A DNA stretch of 47,599 nt from Bacteroidales bacterium (lineage in GTDB: Bacteria > Bacteroidota > Bacteroidia > Bacteroidales > F082). Shown piece after piece: positions 39,242 through 47,599 of this stretch. Within the stretch, counting starts at the first letter, position 1, and each line of letters starts with the position of its first letter. The notes beneath the pieces were generated by a model, which was given only the letters and a program-made list of their open reading frames with translations, made no database searches and was not told the origin of the DNA. The stretch covers positions 1 through 47,599 of the forward strand of contig JAGCFU010000048.1 of the NCBI GenBank assembly GCA_017649945.1. Direction: 5' to 3'. The position numbers and the translations under genes were made by a program.

Positions 39242-41005
39242 CTATTCAACTATCATAAATGGCATAAGAGCTTGTATGCCGTTGAGCCTTGAGACGTTTT
39301 CGAAGGTCTCAATATATGTATAATTGCTTCCTAATCTCTTCTTAATCAATGATTTTGTGTAAGGTTCTGTAAGGTTGCCGCTCAGCAGTGTCTCCATCAG
39401 ATCCTTTTGTTTCGGATAATTTTTGATGGAATAATCTTTCAGGTTAGCTTTGTTTGCGGCATATTCGATGGCTTTGTCGAGGCCGCCGAGTTCGTCGACG
39501 AGACCGAGTTCTAGGGCGTCGGCTCCGGTCCACACTCTGCCTTGTCCGATGGAGTCGACGTAGCTCTGACGCAGTCCGCGTGTGCGTGCCACGAGAGCGG
39601 TGAAATCGTTGTATGTTTTGCCGACGTATTTCTGTAACATCGCTTTCTGGTAGTCTGTCAGAGGCTCGGTGATGCTTCCGAAGTCGGCGTTTTTATTTGT
39701 TTTCGCCACGTCGAATGTGAGTCCGACTGTCTCGTTGAGGAACTTTTTCGCGTTAGGGAACGTGCCGAACACTCCTATTGAGCCTGTGAGTGTCGTCGGA
39801 TCAGCGAAGATGTAGTCGCCTTCTGATGAGATCCAGTAACCGCCTGATGCGGCGTAGTTGCCCATGGAGATGATGAACGGCTTCTCTGCTTTCGCCAGTT
39901 CCACTTCACGACGAATCACCTCTGATGCCAAGGCGCTGCCTCCTGGAGAGTTCACACGCATCACGATGGCTTTCACTTTCTTGTTCTCGCGTGCTTCGCG
40001 TATGGCTTTCGACAACGTTGTCGAGCCGATGGTCGCATCGTCACCGTCACCGTCGATGATTTGTCCGTTGGCATAGATGACAGCGATTTTGTCGGCCTTC
40101 GCCTTCGGCTCCGGCCGTGCACTGGCATATTGTGAGTTAGTCACAACATTGATTTTCCCTGATTTTTCAATGTCTGCCAAGTCTTTGATTCTCGCAATGA
40201 TTTCGTCTCTGTAGGCGAGGCCGTCGACAAATCCTTCGTCAAGAGCCACTCCCGCATCGAAAGTCAAGGCCAAGTTATCGGCTAACTCGTTGATTCTCTG
40301 TATGTTGATGCCTCTCGAAACGTTGATGTCGCTGACAATCTTAAACCAGATTGAGTTGAGGAGTTTCTCCATCTGCTCACGGTTGGCGTCGCTCATCTTG
40401 TCGAGGAAATACGGCTCAACAGCACTCTTGAACTTGTTGTTCGGACCTCTAATTATCTGAATCTCAATGTCAAGCTTGTCCAAAAGGTGTTTGTAGAACA
40501 TTATCTGCGAGGCCATTCCGTGGATGTCGAGCATGCCGTCAGGATTGATGTAAATCTCATTGCCGGCGGTGGCGAGATAATATGCGTTTTGCGCCATCGT
40601 CTCAGAGTAAGTGATGACGAACTTGCCTGATTCTCTGAAACTTATGATGTGATTTCTGATTTCTTCAATGTTTGCCGGCGACGTTCCCACTGATGACATC
40701 TCAAGGAAAATACCGCTGATGTTAGGGTCGTTTTTTGCGTAGTCGATGTTCGCGATGATGTCGTTCATGCCCGACATGTCGGCGTTTTTGTTCTGCAAAC
40801 TGCCCAAAACCGATGATAAATTGTCGCTGGATGTCCTCTCGGGAATGTCATAGCTTAAGTCCATGTAGAGAACAGATTTCGGCTTCACTGTGACCGTGCT
40901 TTGGCTGCTTGAACCGATGGTCCAAATTAATATTATGAATAAAATGATGAGCATCAATGCCGATCCGAGGCATGACGCGAACATAAATTTGAAGAATTGT
41001 TTCAT
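39242..41005 (-). CDS. sppA: Signal peptide peptidase SppA, 67-kDa type
   Basis: A 587-residue membrane-anchored serine protease of the long (two-domain) SppA type. One N-terminal membrane helix (about residues 10-32) anchors it. The catalytic lysine lies in NNKFKSAVEPY (about 205-215) and the nucleophile serine in GNYAASGGYWIS (about 381-392), as in E. coli SppA; NSPGGSALASEV and TLTGSIGVFG are also typical. It degrades leftover signal peptides and possibly stress-damaged membrane proteins. It is the first gene of a two-gene unit with the acyltransferase. Confidence 0.92.
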   Translation of the reverse strand: MKQFFKFMFASCLGSALMLIILFIILIWTIGSSSQSTVTVKPKSVLYMDLSYDIPERTSSDNLSSVLGSLQNKNADMSGMNDIIANIDYAKNDPNISGIFLEMSSVGTSPANIEEIRNHIISFRESGKFVITYSETMAQNAYYLATAGNEIYINPDGMLDIHGMASQIMFYKHLLDKLDIEIQIIRGPNNKFKSAVEPYFLDKMSDANREQMEKLLNSIWFKIVSDINVSRGINIQRINELADNLALTFDAGVALDEGFVDGLAYRDEIIARIKDLADIEKSGKINVVTNSQYASARPEPKAKADKIAVIYANGQIIDGDGDDATIGSTTLSKAIREARENKKVKAIVMRVNSPGGSALASEVIRREVELAKAEKPFIISMGNYAASGGYWISSEGDYIFADPTTLTGSIGVFGTFPNAKKFLNETVGLTFDVAKTNKNADFGSITEPLTDYQKAMLQKYVGKTYNDFTALVARTRGLRQSYVDSIGQGRVWTGADALELGLVDELGGLDKAIEYAANKANLKDYSIKNYPKQKDLMETLLSGNLTEPYTKSLIKKRLGSNYTYIETFENVSRLNGIQALMPFMIVE

Positions 41006-41021
41006 ACAACAAAATTTTTTT

Positions 41022-41050
41022 CAAAGATACAAATTCTTTCATTATATTTG
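41022..41050. promoter_or_regulatory. Divergent -7 elements between sppA and folK
   Basis: The minus strand reads TATCTTTG at 41022-41029, 16 bases before the sppA start. The plus strand reads TATATTTG at 41043-41050, 25 bases before the folK start. The TTTG elements at normal spacing are not clear for either. Confidence 0.5.
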
Positions 41051-41075
41051 CATTTTGTAAGGCAAAAAAATTTTC

Positions 41076-41582
41076 ATGGCTTCTGAAAAAGTTTTTATAT
41101 TGTTGGGTTCAAATCTCGGCGACCGCGAACTGATTGTAAATCAGGCGTGTGAGATGATGGGGAAGAGGTGCGGCGAGATTGTGGACAAGTCAAGCCTTTA
41201 CGAATCGGAGCCTTGGGGATTTCAGTCGGAACAATGGTTTCTCAATCAGGTGGTTGTGATGGACACTTCGTTGCAGCCTGATGAACTTATGAACACACTG
41301 CTGTCGATTGAGAAAGAGCTTGGCCGCGACCGTAGCGTTCATCATGATGGATATGTCTCGCGTCCGATAGACCTCGATATTCTTTATTTTGGTGATAAAA
41401 TAATTGAAACACAGATGGTTACGGCGCCGCATCCGCGTCTTCACCAGCGCCGGTTTACGTTGCTGCCGCTATGTGAGATTGCACCTGATTTCGTGCATCC
41501 GCTGCTTAAAATGACTAACATTCAGCTCCTCGAGTCGTGTGAGGATTCAGGGAAAGTCAATATATATTATAAGGTGTTATGA
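41076..41582 (+). CDS. folK: 2-amino-4-hydroxy-6-hydroxymethyldihydropteridine pyrophosphokinase (HPPK)
   Basis: A 168-residue HPPK that adds pyrophosphate to 6-hydroxymethyldihydropterin in folate biosynthesis. Family marks: FILLGSNLGDRE (about residues 7-18), SSLYESEPWGF with LNQVVVMDTSL, the ATP-binding LGRDRSVHHDGYVSRPIDLDILYFGD in segments (about 86-111) with the metal aspartates DLDIL, and APHPRLHQRRFTLLPLCEI at about 115-133. The gene overlaps the deoxynucleoside kinase gene by ATGA, so the two are coupled. Confidence 0.93.
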   Translation: MASEKVFILLGSNLGDRELIVNQACEMMGKRCGEIVDKSSLYESEPWGFQSEQWFLNQVVVMDTSLQPDELMNTLLSIEKELGRDRSVHHDGYVSRPIDLDILYFGDKIIETQMVTAPHPRLHQRRFTLLPLCEIAPDFVHPLLKMTNIQLLESCEDSGKVNIYYKVL

Positions 41583-42217
41583 GGTATAATTACGTGGCAA
41601 TAGAAGGTACGATGGGCGCCGGCAAGACGACACTCTCGACGAAAATCTCCAAAGATTTCAACGGAAAGCTTATCTTGGAAGAGTTTGAACCCGACAAGAA
41701 CCCTTTCCTTGCCAAGTTTTATGAGGAACCCGACAAATATGCCTTCCAGGTTGAGATGACGTTTCTTGCACTGCGTTTTCAACAGCTGAAGGATAAACTC
41801 GGCAATCTTGACCTGTTTCACGATTTCATAATATCGGATTATTATGTTGCGAAATCGCTTATTTTCTCGCGCGAGAACCTGCAACCTGACGAATACGACC
41901 TGTTTTCGAGGTTTTTCAATATCATTTTTTCGAACATACCTAAGCCTGAGCTGATGGTTTATCTCTATCTCGATGTCGAGCATCTGCAGCACAACATCCG
42001 CAAACGTGGCAGGGAATATGAGCAAAAAATAGAAGACTCATATCTCGAGCATCTGCAGCAAGGTTATTTCGACTTTATCAAACAGCAGACCGACATGAGA
42101 ATCTTGATTCTGGACACAAATAACATTGACTTTGTGGCTAACAGGCGTGATTACGAAAAGGTCGTCGAAGCCATCGACCAGCCTTATGATATAGGCATTC
42201 ACCGTTTGGTTTTATGA
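41579..42217 (+). CDS. Deoxynucleoside kinase (dGK/dCK family)
   Basis: A 212-residue kinase that phosphorylates deoxynucleosides for salvage. The P-loop is IEGTMGAGKTTLSTKI (about residues 8-23), followed by ILEEFEPDKNPFL (about 33-45) and the segment DYYVAKSLIFSRENL (about 87-101) with the position of the catalytic DRS-like region of the family (here DYYVAKSL). LMVYLYLDVEHLQHNIRKRGREYEQ is the lid region in pieces. Purine (dGK/dAK) or pyrimidine preference is not clear. It follows folK with an overlap, which is a common pairing in Bacteroidetes. Confidence 0.88.
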   Translation: MRYNYVAIEGTMGAGKTTLSTKISKDFNGKLILEEFEPDKNPFLAKFYEEPDKYAFQVEMTFLALRFQQLKDKLGNLDLFHDFIISDYYVAKSLIFSRENLQPDEYDLFSRFFNIIFSNIPKPELMVYLYLDVEHLQHNIRKRGREYEQKIEDSYLEHLQQGYFDFIKQQTDMRILILDTNNIDFVANRRDYEKVVEAIDQPYDIGIHRLVL

Positions 42218-42225
42218 TAATAAAA

Positions 42226-42256
42226 AAAAGGTCTCCAAATCGGAGACCTTTTCTAT
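42226..42256. terminator. Bidirectional rho-independent terminator
   Basis: A 10-bp perfect stem (AAAGGTCTCC with GGAGACCTTT, loop AAATC) has A residues before and T residues after it, so it can end both the folK-kinase transcript and the convergent OmpA gene. Confidence 0.88.
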
Positions 42257-42273
42257 TTTGTGTTACACAAATC

Positions 42274-43605
42274 TTATTTGTTGATGAAGACCTGTGTCTT
42301 TCTGAGGCTGTCTAACAGTTTGCCGAGCTCAGGATTCTGCATTCTCATCTTGTTCAATGTAGCTGTTGGATCTTCTGAGTTCTTAATCTGCTCAGCGATT
42401 TCAGCTTTGTTGGCGATTGTAGAATTCTCGAGAGCTGCATAGAAACCGTCCCAGTCTGAACCCATGCCCTTTGCAGAGAATGTGATGCCTTCTGCCTGGT
42501 CACCGAGTTTCTCCTGGATGAAGTCGGCTGTTGCTTGTGCACGGTTTTCTGAGAGCTTCTGGTTCTGCTCCTCGTTACCCTCTGGTGAAGCGTAACCGAC
42601 AGTCATGATGGTGCTGATTTCTCTGCCATTGTCGAGATCTTCTTTCACCTTGTTGACTTCTTCTCTGTTGGCTTCGTTGTCTTCAACTTCAGCTTTGTTG
42701 ACTTTGAATGTGAGGTGGATGTCTTTCTCTTCAAAGTTTTCAAGTAATTCAGCGTCATCAGCTTCATCTTCTTCCGGAGCGTATGGATGCTCGTCTATGT
42801 ACTTCTGGATACCTTCCTGGATAGCTTTGTCGATTGCATCCTGGTCAATCTCGCAAGGAACTGGCTCACATGGAACCGGCTCGCATGGATTTGGTTTCGG
42901 TTTTCTGAATTTGAATCTGAAACCGACGTTGAGTGATGTATACCATTCATAGTGATCGCCGCTCTCATAACCGTCCAAAAGGTCTGTGTCGGTGTATGTC
43001 CAAGTGAAATCAGTGAAGACAGAAATTCTTCTGTTGATGTTGAATTCGAGTTCAGCACCAAACGGGACCTCCCATGCAAGGATTCTGCCGTCTAAACCGT
43101 CACCTTTCTTATCACTTGGAGAATCGCTGTAACCGTATCTGACCATCTGACCGTTTGCGTCAGTGATTCTTGTCTGGAAGTGCATCTGGCCGATACCGAC
43201 ATGTGGCTTGAAGCCAATGATTCTATCAGGATTGTAACCCAAAATAAGGCTAACGAGGTCGGCTGCTAAATTGATGTCATACTCAAAATAACCGCAGTTT
43301 TCAATCCTGAAATGATTTTTCCAAGAACCTCTGAGTGTACCGGTTGTGAATCTTAAATAAGCGCTGAAGTGCTTGCCAAATGCGTAACCGCCATGGAAAC
43401 CGACCTGTGGGATGATGTTCTTGAAGTCGAAATCCTTGTTGTCACCATAGAGGAATGTTGTACCTTCATCAAAGCCTACAAACCAGTAGTTTGTTTTTTC
43501 TTTGTTCTGATTGTCATTAGTGTTCTCCTGACCGAAGAATGTCAATGGCAATACTGCTAATACAATGATTAACAGTGATTTAATAGTAAATTTACTCATA
43601 ATCAT
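42274..43605 (-). CDS. OmpA family outer membrane protein
   Basis: A 443-residue protein with a signal peptide (ending TFFGQ, about residue 26), an N-terminal beta-barrel (about 35-235, with FVGFDEGTTFLYGD, KHFSAYLRFTTGTLRG and WYTSLNVGFRFKFR), and a C-terminal OmpA-like peptidoglycan-binding domain (about 295-440; ASPEGNEEQNQKLSENRAQATADF is the conserved region in pieces). The linker has a Cys/Pro repeat NPCEPVPCEPVPCE (about 238-251), then an acidic stretch (APEEDEADDAELLENFEEKD). It anchors the outer membrane to the cell wall. A second start, Met3, is possible (43599). Confidence 0.88.
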   Translation of the reverse strand: MIMSKFTIKSLLIIVLAVLPLTFFGQENTNDNQNKEKTNYWFVGFDEGTTFLYGDNKDFDFKNIIPQVGFHGGYAFGKHFSAYLRFTTGTLRGSWKNHFRIENCGYFEYDINLAADLVSLILGYNPDRIIGFKPHVGIGQMHFQTRITDANGQMVRYGYSDSPSDKKGDGLDGRILAWEVPFGAELEFNINRRISVFTDFTWTYTDTDLLDGYESGDHYEWYTSLNVGFRFKFRKPKPNPCEPVPCEPVPCEIDQDAIDKAIQEGIQKYIDEHPYAPEEDEADDAELLENFEEKDIHLTFKVNKAEVEDNEANREEVNKVKEDLDNGREISTIMTVGYASPEGNEEQNQKLSENRAQATADFIQEKLGDQAEGITFSAKGMGSDWDGFYAALENSTIANKAEIAEQIKNSEDPTATLNKMRMQNPELGKLLDSLRKTQVFINK

Positions 43606-43646
43606 GAATTTTGTTATTAATTAAAATTTTCACTTTACATCGCGTG

Positions 43647-43654
43647 CAAAAATA
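43647..43654 (-). promoter_or_regulatory. -7 promoter element of the OmpA gene
   Basis: The minus strand reads TATTTTTG, 41 bases before the start at 43605. No TTTG is seen at normal spacing. Confidence 0.5.
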
Positions 43655-43700
43655 CAAAAAAATATGATATGTATGTTAAAAATACATAAAATTAATACAA

Positions 43701-44234
43701 TTAATTCAAAAATGACTTCAAACATCTGAAGAGATGGTACATGATTATTCCGCCGCTTACCGACACGTTTAACGAATGTTTTGTGCCTTCCTGGGGTATC
43801 TCGATAGCTTGCTCACAATAGGGAAGTACCGCATCGTCGACGCCATCCACTTCATTGCCGAAGATATATGCTGTTTTTTCTTCCGGCGTGAAATCGTCAA
43901 GTTTGATGCTGTTTTCCACCTGTTCGACGGCAAAAATCTTATATCCGATGGATTTCAAATGCTCGCAGGCCTCGGCTGTCGTCTCAAAATACTGCCAATC
44001 AACGCTTTCGTCGGCACCCAATGCGGTTTTGTGAATCTCGCGATGCGGCGGACGTGCTGTTATTCCACAAAGATAAATCGCCCCGATACGGAACGCGTCG
44101 GCAGTCCTGAAAAACGAGCCGATATTCTCCATTGAACGGACATTGTCGAGCACAATAACGACTGGCAATTTCGTAACATTGTGATAATCAGTCACATTAA
44201 GACGGTTTAACTCTGGCATTGTAAGCTTGCGCAT
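43701..44234 (-). CDS. TrmH/SpoU family RNA 2'-O-methyltransferase
   Basis: A 177-residue SPOUT-class methyltransferase. Motif 1 is LDNVRSMENIGSFFRTADAF (about residues 27-46), motif 2 YIFGNEVDGVDD (about 116-127) and motif 3 IPQEGTKHSLNVSVSGGIIMY (about 139-159), forming the knotted SAM site. It methylates a ribose in tRNA or rRNA; the target is not deducible. I use the ATG at 44234 (MRKLTMPEL); the open frame extends further upstream to 44318 but would contain the promoter region. It is divergent from mutS. Confidence 0.88.
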   Translation of the reverse strand: MRKLTMPELNRLNVTDYHNVTKLPVVIVLDNVRSMENIGSFFRTADAFRIGAIYLCGITARPPHREIHKTALGADESVDWQYFETTAEACEHLKSIGYKIFAVEQVENSIKLDDFTPEEKTAYIFGNEVDGVDDAVLPYCEQAIEIPQEGTKHSLNVSVSGGIIMYHLFRCLKSFLN

Positions 44235-44250
44235 AAATGAAAAATTTTTG

Positions 44251-44301
44251 CAAAAATAGTCTTTTTTTTGAGTGATGATTCTGGAAAAATTTGTAATTTT
44301 G
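44251..44301. promoter_or_regulatory. Divergent -7 elements between the RNA methyltransferase gene and mutS
   Basis: The minus strand reads TATTTTTG at 44251-44258, 16 bases before the methyltransferase start, which supports the later start. The plus strand reads TAATTTTG at 44294-44301, 35 bases before mutS; a TTTG at 44267-44270 is 23 bases upstream, slightly too far. Confidence 0.5.
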
Positions 44302-44336
44302 TAAATTATTAGCATCAAATTTTTAGCATTAAAATT

Positions 44337-46943
44337 ATGGCAAAATCCAACGATACTCCATTGATGAAGCAGTATTATGCTTTCAAGGCGAAATATCCTG
44401 AGGCGATGCTGTTGTACCGCGTGGGCGATTTTTATGAGACTTATGGTGATGATGCGGTGAAGGCTTCAGAGATTTTGGGTATTGTTCTGACGCGTCGTTC
44501 CAGTGCCATGTCGCAAAGCATCGAGCTGGCTGGTTTTCCGCATCATGCGCTCGACACCTACCTGCCGAAGTTAGTGCGTGCAGGCTTGAAAGTGGCTGTG
44601 TGTGAGCAACTTGAAGACCCGAAAGCAGCCAAAGGCATAGTGAAACGAGGTGTGGTGGAGTTGGTGACACCGGGCGTCACATACGATGATAACGTGCTGA
44701 CACAGAAAGAGAACAATTTCCTTGCGTCGGTGCATCTCGAGAAAAACGAAAGCGGAATAGCGTTCCTCGACGTCTCGACAGGTGAGTTTTACCTTACACA
44801 AGGCAACAATGAATATATCGACAAGCTACTACAGAGTTTCAACCCTTCGGAAGTGCTGTGCCAGCGTAACAAACGCCGTGATTTTATCGAGACTTTCAGC
44901 GATAAGTATTTCCTCACCGTGTTCGACGACTGGGTCTTCACCGATGATTATGCCAACGACATCCTGACAAGGCATTTCAACACCACTTCGCTGAAAGGCT
45001 TCGGCGTCGACGATTTTCAAAAAGGCATCGTGGCGGCTGGTGCTGCGATACATTATCTGCATGAGACTCAACATGATAAGATAGATTATATCACCTCGCT
45101 TTCGCGAATCGACCAAGGGCAGTTTGTGTGGCTCGACAAGTTCACGATACGTAATCTTGAACTTCTGAACACCCCGAATCCTAACGCTAAAACGCTTATT
45201 GACGTCATCGACAAGACTGTCTCGCCAATGGGTTCGCGTCTCTTGCGCCGCTGGATCTCGCTGCCGTTGAAGAACAAAGAGCAGCTACAGGCACGCTATG
45301 AGGTGGTGGATTATTTCTTCAAACACAGGGATGTCATCGACAAATTTCAGGATGCGATACGCCAAGTCGGTGATTTGGAACGACTTATCTCCAAAGTGTC
45401 GCTCGCTCGGGTAAACCCTCGCGAGCTCCTGCAGGTGGCGCATGCTCTCGAACAAGTCAAAGAGATTCGTACACTCTGTCAAGATAGTGAAAATGATTCC
45501 GTAAAGGCATTTGCTGAGCAACTAAATCCTTGTGAATCAATAAGAGACAGAATCAAAAAAGAGATACGTCCCGATGCGCCTGCATTGACATCTAAAGGCA
45601 ACTACATAGCCGAAGGTGTGAACGCGGAACTTGATGACCTGCGCAGCCTTTCACGCTCGGGCAAAGATTACCTTATTAATATACAGCGCCGTGAGATGGA
45701 GGCGACAGGAATAAGCTCGCTGAAAGTCGGATTCAACAATGTTTTCGGGTATTATCTCGAGGTCACGAACACACACAAAGACAAGGTGCCTGCCGAATGG
45801 ATCCGCAAACAGACTCTGGCAAACGCGGAACGTTACATCACGGAGGAACTGAAGGAATACGAACAGAAAATCCTTGGCGCGGAAGAGAAGATACAGGTCA
45901 TTGAAGAGAGAGTATACACAGAACTCGTGGCAGCTACAGCGGAGTTCATCGCACCTATACAGCTTGATGCTGCATTGGTCGGAAAGATAGACTGTCTCGT
46001 CAATTTCGGCTTCATCGCACTGAATAATAACTACGTCATGCCGACGGTCGACGACTCGTATGTCATTGATATTAAAGAAGGTAGACATCCCGTCATCGAA
46101 CAACTGATGCCGGTGGGGGAGGAGTATATCTCCAATGATGTCTATCTCGACCGCGAGAAACAGCAGATTATCATCATCACCGGACCTAATATGTCGGGTA
46201 AGTCGGCACTGCTGAGGCAGACGGCACTCATTGTTTTGTTGGCGCAGATAGGCTCGTTTGTGCCGGCATCGGAAGCACGTATCGGCTTGGTGGATAAGAT
46301 TTTCACACGTGTTGGCGCAAGTGATAACATCTCTTCCGGAGAGTCTACTTTTATGGTGGAGATGAACGAGACAGCCTCGATTTTGAATAATGTTTCCAAT
46401 AGAAGTCTGATTTTGCTTGACGAAATCGGACGCGGTACGAGCACTTACGACGGCATCAGCATAGCATGGGCTATCACCGAATACCTTCACGAGCACCCGA
46501 CGATGCGTGCAAAGGTGATGTTTGCCACTCATTATCATGAACTTAACGAGATGGAAGCCTCGTTCAAGAGGATTAAGAATTACCATGTTACGGTGAAGGA
46601 AGTGGGCAACAAAGTGGTGTTTTTACGCAAACTGAAACGTGGCGGCAGTGCTCACAGCTTCGGTATTCACGTGGCTGCGATGGCCGGAATGCCTCGTAAA
46701 GTCATCGACAGAGCCGACGCACTGCTCTCGATGCTCGAGAAATCTCACTCGCACGACAACCTTGACGAAGCCGTGAAGGAAAGCAAGCAAATCGACAATA
46801 TGCAGCTCAGTTTCATTCAGCTCGACGACCCATTGTTGTTGCAGATCAAAGACGATATTTTAAATATCAACATCGACACACTGACGCCAGTGGAAGCTCT
46901 GATGAAGCTTAACGAAATCAAAAAAATGCTGAAAAACTACTGA
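44337..46943 (+). CDS. mutS: DNA mismatch repair protein MutS
   Basis: An 868-residue MutS1 that recognises mismatches. The mismatch-binding N-terminus has the Phe-x-Glu motif in [11 protein letters not shown] (about residues 31-41). The ATPase has Walker [15 protein letters not shown] (about 617-630), [14 protein letters not shown] (about 661-674), Walker [16 protein letters not shown] (about 692-706) and ATHYHEL (about 730-736). The full lever and clamp regions are present. Length is normal for MutS. Its own promoter lies at 44294. Nothing indicates damage. Confidence 0.96.
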   Translation: MAKSNDTPLMKQYYAFKAKYPEAMLLYRVGDFYETYGDDAVKASEILGIVLTRRSSAMSQSIELAGFPHHALDTYLPKLVRAGLKVAVCEQLEDPKAAKGIVKRGVVELVTPGVTYDDNVLTQKENNFLASVHLEKNESGIAFLDVSTGEFYLTQGNNEYIDKLLQSFNPSEVLCQRNKRRDFIETFSDKYFLTVFDDWVFTDDYANDILTRHFNTTSLKGFGVDDFQKGIVAAGAAIHYLHETQHDKIDYITSLSRIDQGQFVWLDKFTIRNLELLNTPNPNAKTLIDVIDKTVSPMGSRLLRRWISLPLKNKEQLQARYEVVDYFFKHRDVIDKFQDAIRQVGDLERLISKVSLARVNPRELLQVAHALEQVKEIRTLCQDSENDSVKAFAEQLNPCESIRDRIKKEIRPDAPALTSKGNYIAEGVNAELDDLRSLSRSGKDYLINIQRREMEATGISSLKVGFNNVFGYYLEVTNTHKDKVPAEWIRKQTLANAERYITEELKEYEQKILGAEEKIQVIEERVYTELVAATAEFIAPIQLDAALVGKIDCLVNFGFIALNNNYVMPTVDDSYVIDIKEGRHPVIEQLMPVGEEYISNDVYLDREKQQIIIITGPNMSGKSALLRQTALIVLLAQIGSFVPASEARIGLVDKIFTRVGASDNISSGESTFMVEMNETASILNNVSNRSLILLDEIGRGTSTYDGISIAWAITEYLHEHPTMRAKVMFATHYHELNEMEASFKRIKNYHVTVKEVGNKVVFLRKLKRGGSAHSFGIHVAAMAGMPRKVIDRADALLSMLEKSHSHDNLDEAVKESKQIDNMQLSFIQLDDPLLLQIKDDILNINIDTLTPVEALMKLNEIKKMLKNY

Positions 46944-47011
46944 TTTTTTAGTTTAGAGTTTATGCTTTAGGACTTAAAGCAGTTGAAAAGTGTAGTGCTG
47001 ATATTTTATAG

Positions 47012-47038
47012 TAATTGATAATCAAGCGATTATAATTA
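47012..47038 (+). terminator. Weak AT-rich hairpin after mutS
   Basis: TAATTGATAATC (47012-47023) and GATTATAATTA (47028-47038) pair over 11 bases with one bulged G and an AAGC loop. A T-rich stretch follows only after several A. It could help end the mutS transcript. The rest of 46944-47080 shows only AT-rich sequence. Confidence 0.35.
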
Positions 47039-47083
47039 GGAAAAAATTTTTCATTTTTTTTATTTTCATATTTAAAAAAGTTG

Positions 47084-47091
47084 TACTTTTG
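47084..47091 (+). promoter_or_regulatory. -7 promoter element of the tRNA cluster
   Basis: TACTTTTG matches TAnnTTTG. Transcription would start near 47098, just before a small hairpin (AAAACAA 47099-47105 with TTGTTTT 47114-47120) and the first leader repeat, so the repeat would be transcribed with the tRNAs. Confidence 0.55.
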
Positions 47092-47121
47092 CACCGTCAA
47101 AACAAGAAGCAAGTTGTTTTG

Positions 47122-47220
47122 TGGTTCCAAGCGGACTTCTTGGAGCAGCGAGAGCAAAGACAAAGAATTTGGTTTTGCCGAGTCGTGACAAGAAGCCGCA
47201 AAATTTTGGAACAAAATTTT
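47122..47220 (+). repeat. Structured tRNA-Gly leader repeat, copy 1
   Basis: This 99-base element precedes the first tRNA-Gly and recurs as copy 2 exactly 200-202 bases later. Stems: A, GTTCCAA (47124-47130) with TTGGAAC (47206-47212); B, GCGG plus CTTCTT (47131-47141) with AAGAAG plus CCGC (47190-47199); C, a hairpin at 47154-47178 (GCAAAG..CAAA with TTTG..TTTTGC). An alternative 12-bp hairpin D pairs CCGCAAAATTTT (47196-47207) with AAAATTTTGCGG (47213-47224), whose last four bases are the first bases of the tRNA. B and D use the same CCGC and cannot form together. Loops GGAGCAGCGAGA and GAGTCGTGACA are conserved between copies. Confidence 0.8.
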
Positions 47221-47293
<73 letters not shown>

Positions 47294-47323
47294 CACGGTT
47301 CTTTAAAATATTTAAGAATCTCA

Positions 47324-47420
47324 TGGTTCCAAGCGGAGTTTTTGGAGCAGCGAGAGCAAAATCAAATTTATTTGTTTTGCCGAGTCGTGACAAAAACCCG
47401 CAATTTTTGGAACAAAAATT
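47324..47420 (+). repeat. Structured tRNA-Gly leader repeat, copy 2
   Basis: Second copy of the leader, 97 bases, ahead of the second tRNA-Gly. Stem A: GTTCCAA (47326-47332) with TTGGAAC (47407-47413). Stem B: GCGG plus GTTTTT (47333-47343) with AAAAAC plus CCGC (47392-47401). Hairpin C: 47356-47380 (GCAAAA..CAAA with TTTG..TTTTGC). Alternative hairpin D: CCGCAATTTTT (47398-47408) with AAAAATTGCGG (47414-47424), loop GGAAC. Compared with copy 1, the inner part of B changes from CTTCTT/AAGAAG to GTTTTT/AAAAAC, and D from AAAATTTT to AATTTTT, always keeping pairing. A small hairpin (47297-47320) separates it from the first tRNA. Confidence 0.8.
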
Positions 47421-47493
<73 letters not shown>

Positions 47494-47506
47494 CTAAGAT
47501 ATAAGT

Positions 47507-47591
47507 GCCTGAGTGGCGGAATCGGTAGACGCGCCGGACTTAAAATCCTGTGTCCATTGTGGACGTGCCGGTTCGACCCCGGCCTCAGGTA
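47507..47591 (+). tRNA. tRNA-Leu (TAA)
   Basis: An 85-base class II tRNA: acceptor GCCTGAG with CTCAGGT (one G-T pair), discriminator A, long variable arm (GTCC ATTGT GGAC region), T arm GCCGG TTCGACC CCGGC. The anticodon loop CTTAAAA has anticodon TAA. The anticodon stem CCGGA/TCCTG has one C-T mismatch at the second pair. CCA is not encoded. It has no leader repeat, unlike the two tRNA-Gly genes. Confidence 0.93.
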
Positions 47592-47599
47592 CGAAAAGA

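Noticed and set aside
45651-46586. Open frame of 311 codons on the minus strand
   Set aside because: Antisense to intact mutS; Cys/His-rich random-looking protein without domains.
47507-47591. C-T mismatch in the anticodon stem of tRNA-Leu as a sign of a pseudogene
   Set aside because: All other stems pair well and a single mismatch in this position is compatible with a functional tRNA.

Overview
The window is a chromosomal stretch from a member of the Bacteroidota, most likely a gut-type Bacteroidales. Reasons: promoters look like the Bacteroidetes type (TAnnTTTG, sometimes with TTTG about 19-20 bases upstream); start codons mostly lack Shine-Dalgarno sequences; two secreted proteins end in type IX secretion sorting domains; and several families typical of the phylum are present (DUF4421, TIGR04076, glycine-lipid type acyltransferase pair, OmpA with a beta-barrel front). 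A sialidase and a tryptophanase fit life in an animal gut. The species cannot be named from this sequence alone.

Layout. 1-2441: the 3' part of a preQ1-I riboswitch, then a queuosine-precursor transporter, queF, a TIGR04076 protein and a cation efflux pump. 2449-4487: kinase-like, MORN-repeat and thioesterase genes. 4459-6059 (minus): DUF4421 protein and a lipoprotein. 6171-10037: an acyltransferase/GNAT pair that probably makes an aminolipid, an M28 peptidase, a zinc-ribbon protein and a lipoprotein. 10016-13783: Nudix hydrolase, ogt, a lipoprotein nitroreductase, DUF1846 and HD-domain proteins. 13843-18672: a 1609-residue protein joining a DnaQ-like exonuclease, a RecQ helicase and a UvrD-type helicase, followed by a terminator and a large imperfect palindrome. 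18806-23124 (minus): M13 peptidase, phosphoethanolamine transferase, small lipoprotein. 23307-28828: bcp, exported EEP-fold phosphatase, alcohol dehydrogenase, aquaporin, hexapeptide acetyltransferase, T9SS sialidase. 28897-33351: Na/Pi cotransporter, tryptophanase, small membrane protein, then a decayed surface-protein gene behind a short repeat array. 33574-37945: ORF6N protein, T9SS endonuclease I, queD, ABC-F ATPase. 38076-46943: acyltransferase, sppA, folK, deoxynucleoside kinase, OmpA-like protein, RNA methyltransferase, mutS. 47084-47591: a tRNA cluster (Gly, Gly, Leu).

Themes. Queuosine genes occur at both ends (preQ1 riboswitch, transporter and queF on the left; queD on the right). 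Envelope and lipid functions recur. The two most unusual items are the exonuclease-RecQ-UvrD fusion and the tRNA-Gly cluster, in which each tRNA is preceded by a repeated leader of about 100 bases. The two leader copies differ by compensatory base changes in an internal stem, and each can form an alternative hairpin that captures the first four bases of the tRNA.

No CRISPR array, complete insertion sequence, prophage or rRNA gene was seen. No gene-free stretch exceeds about 280 bases.
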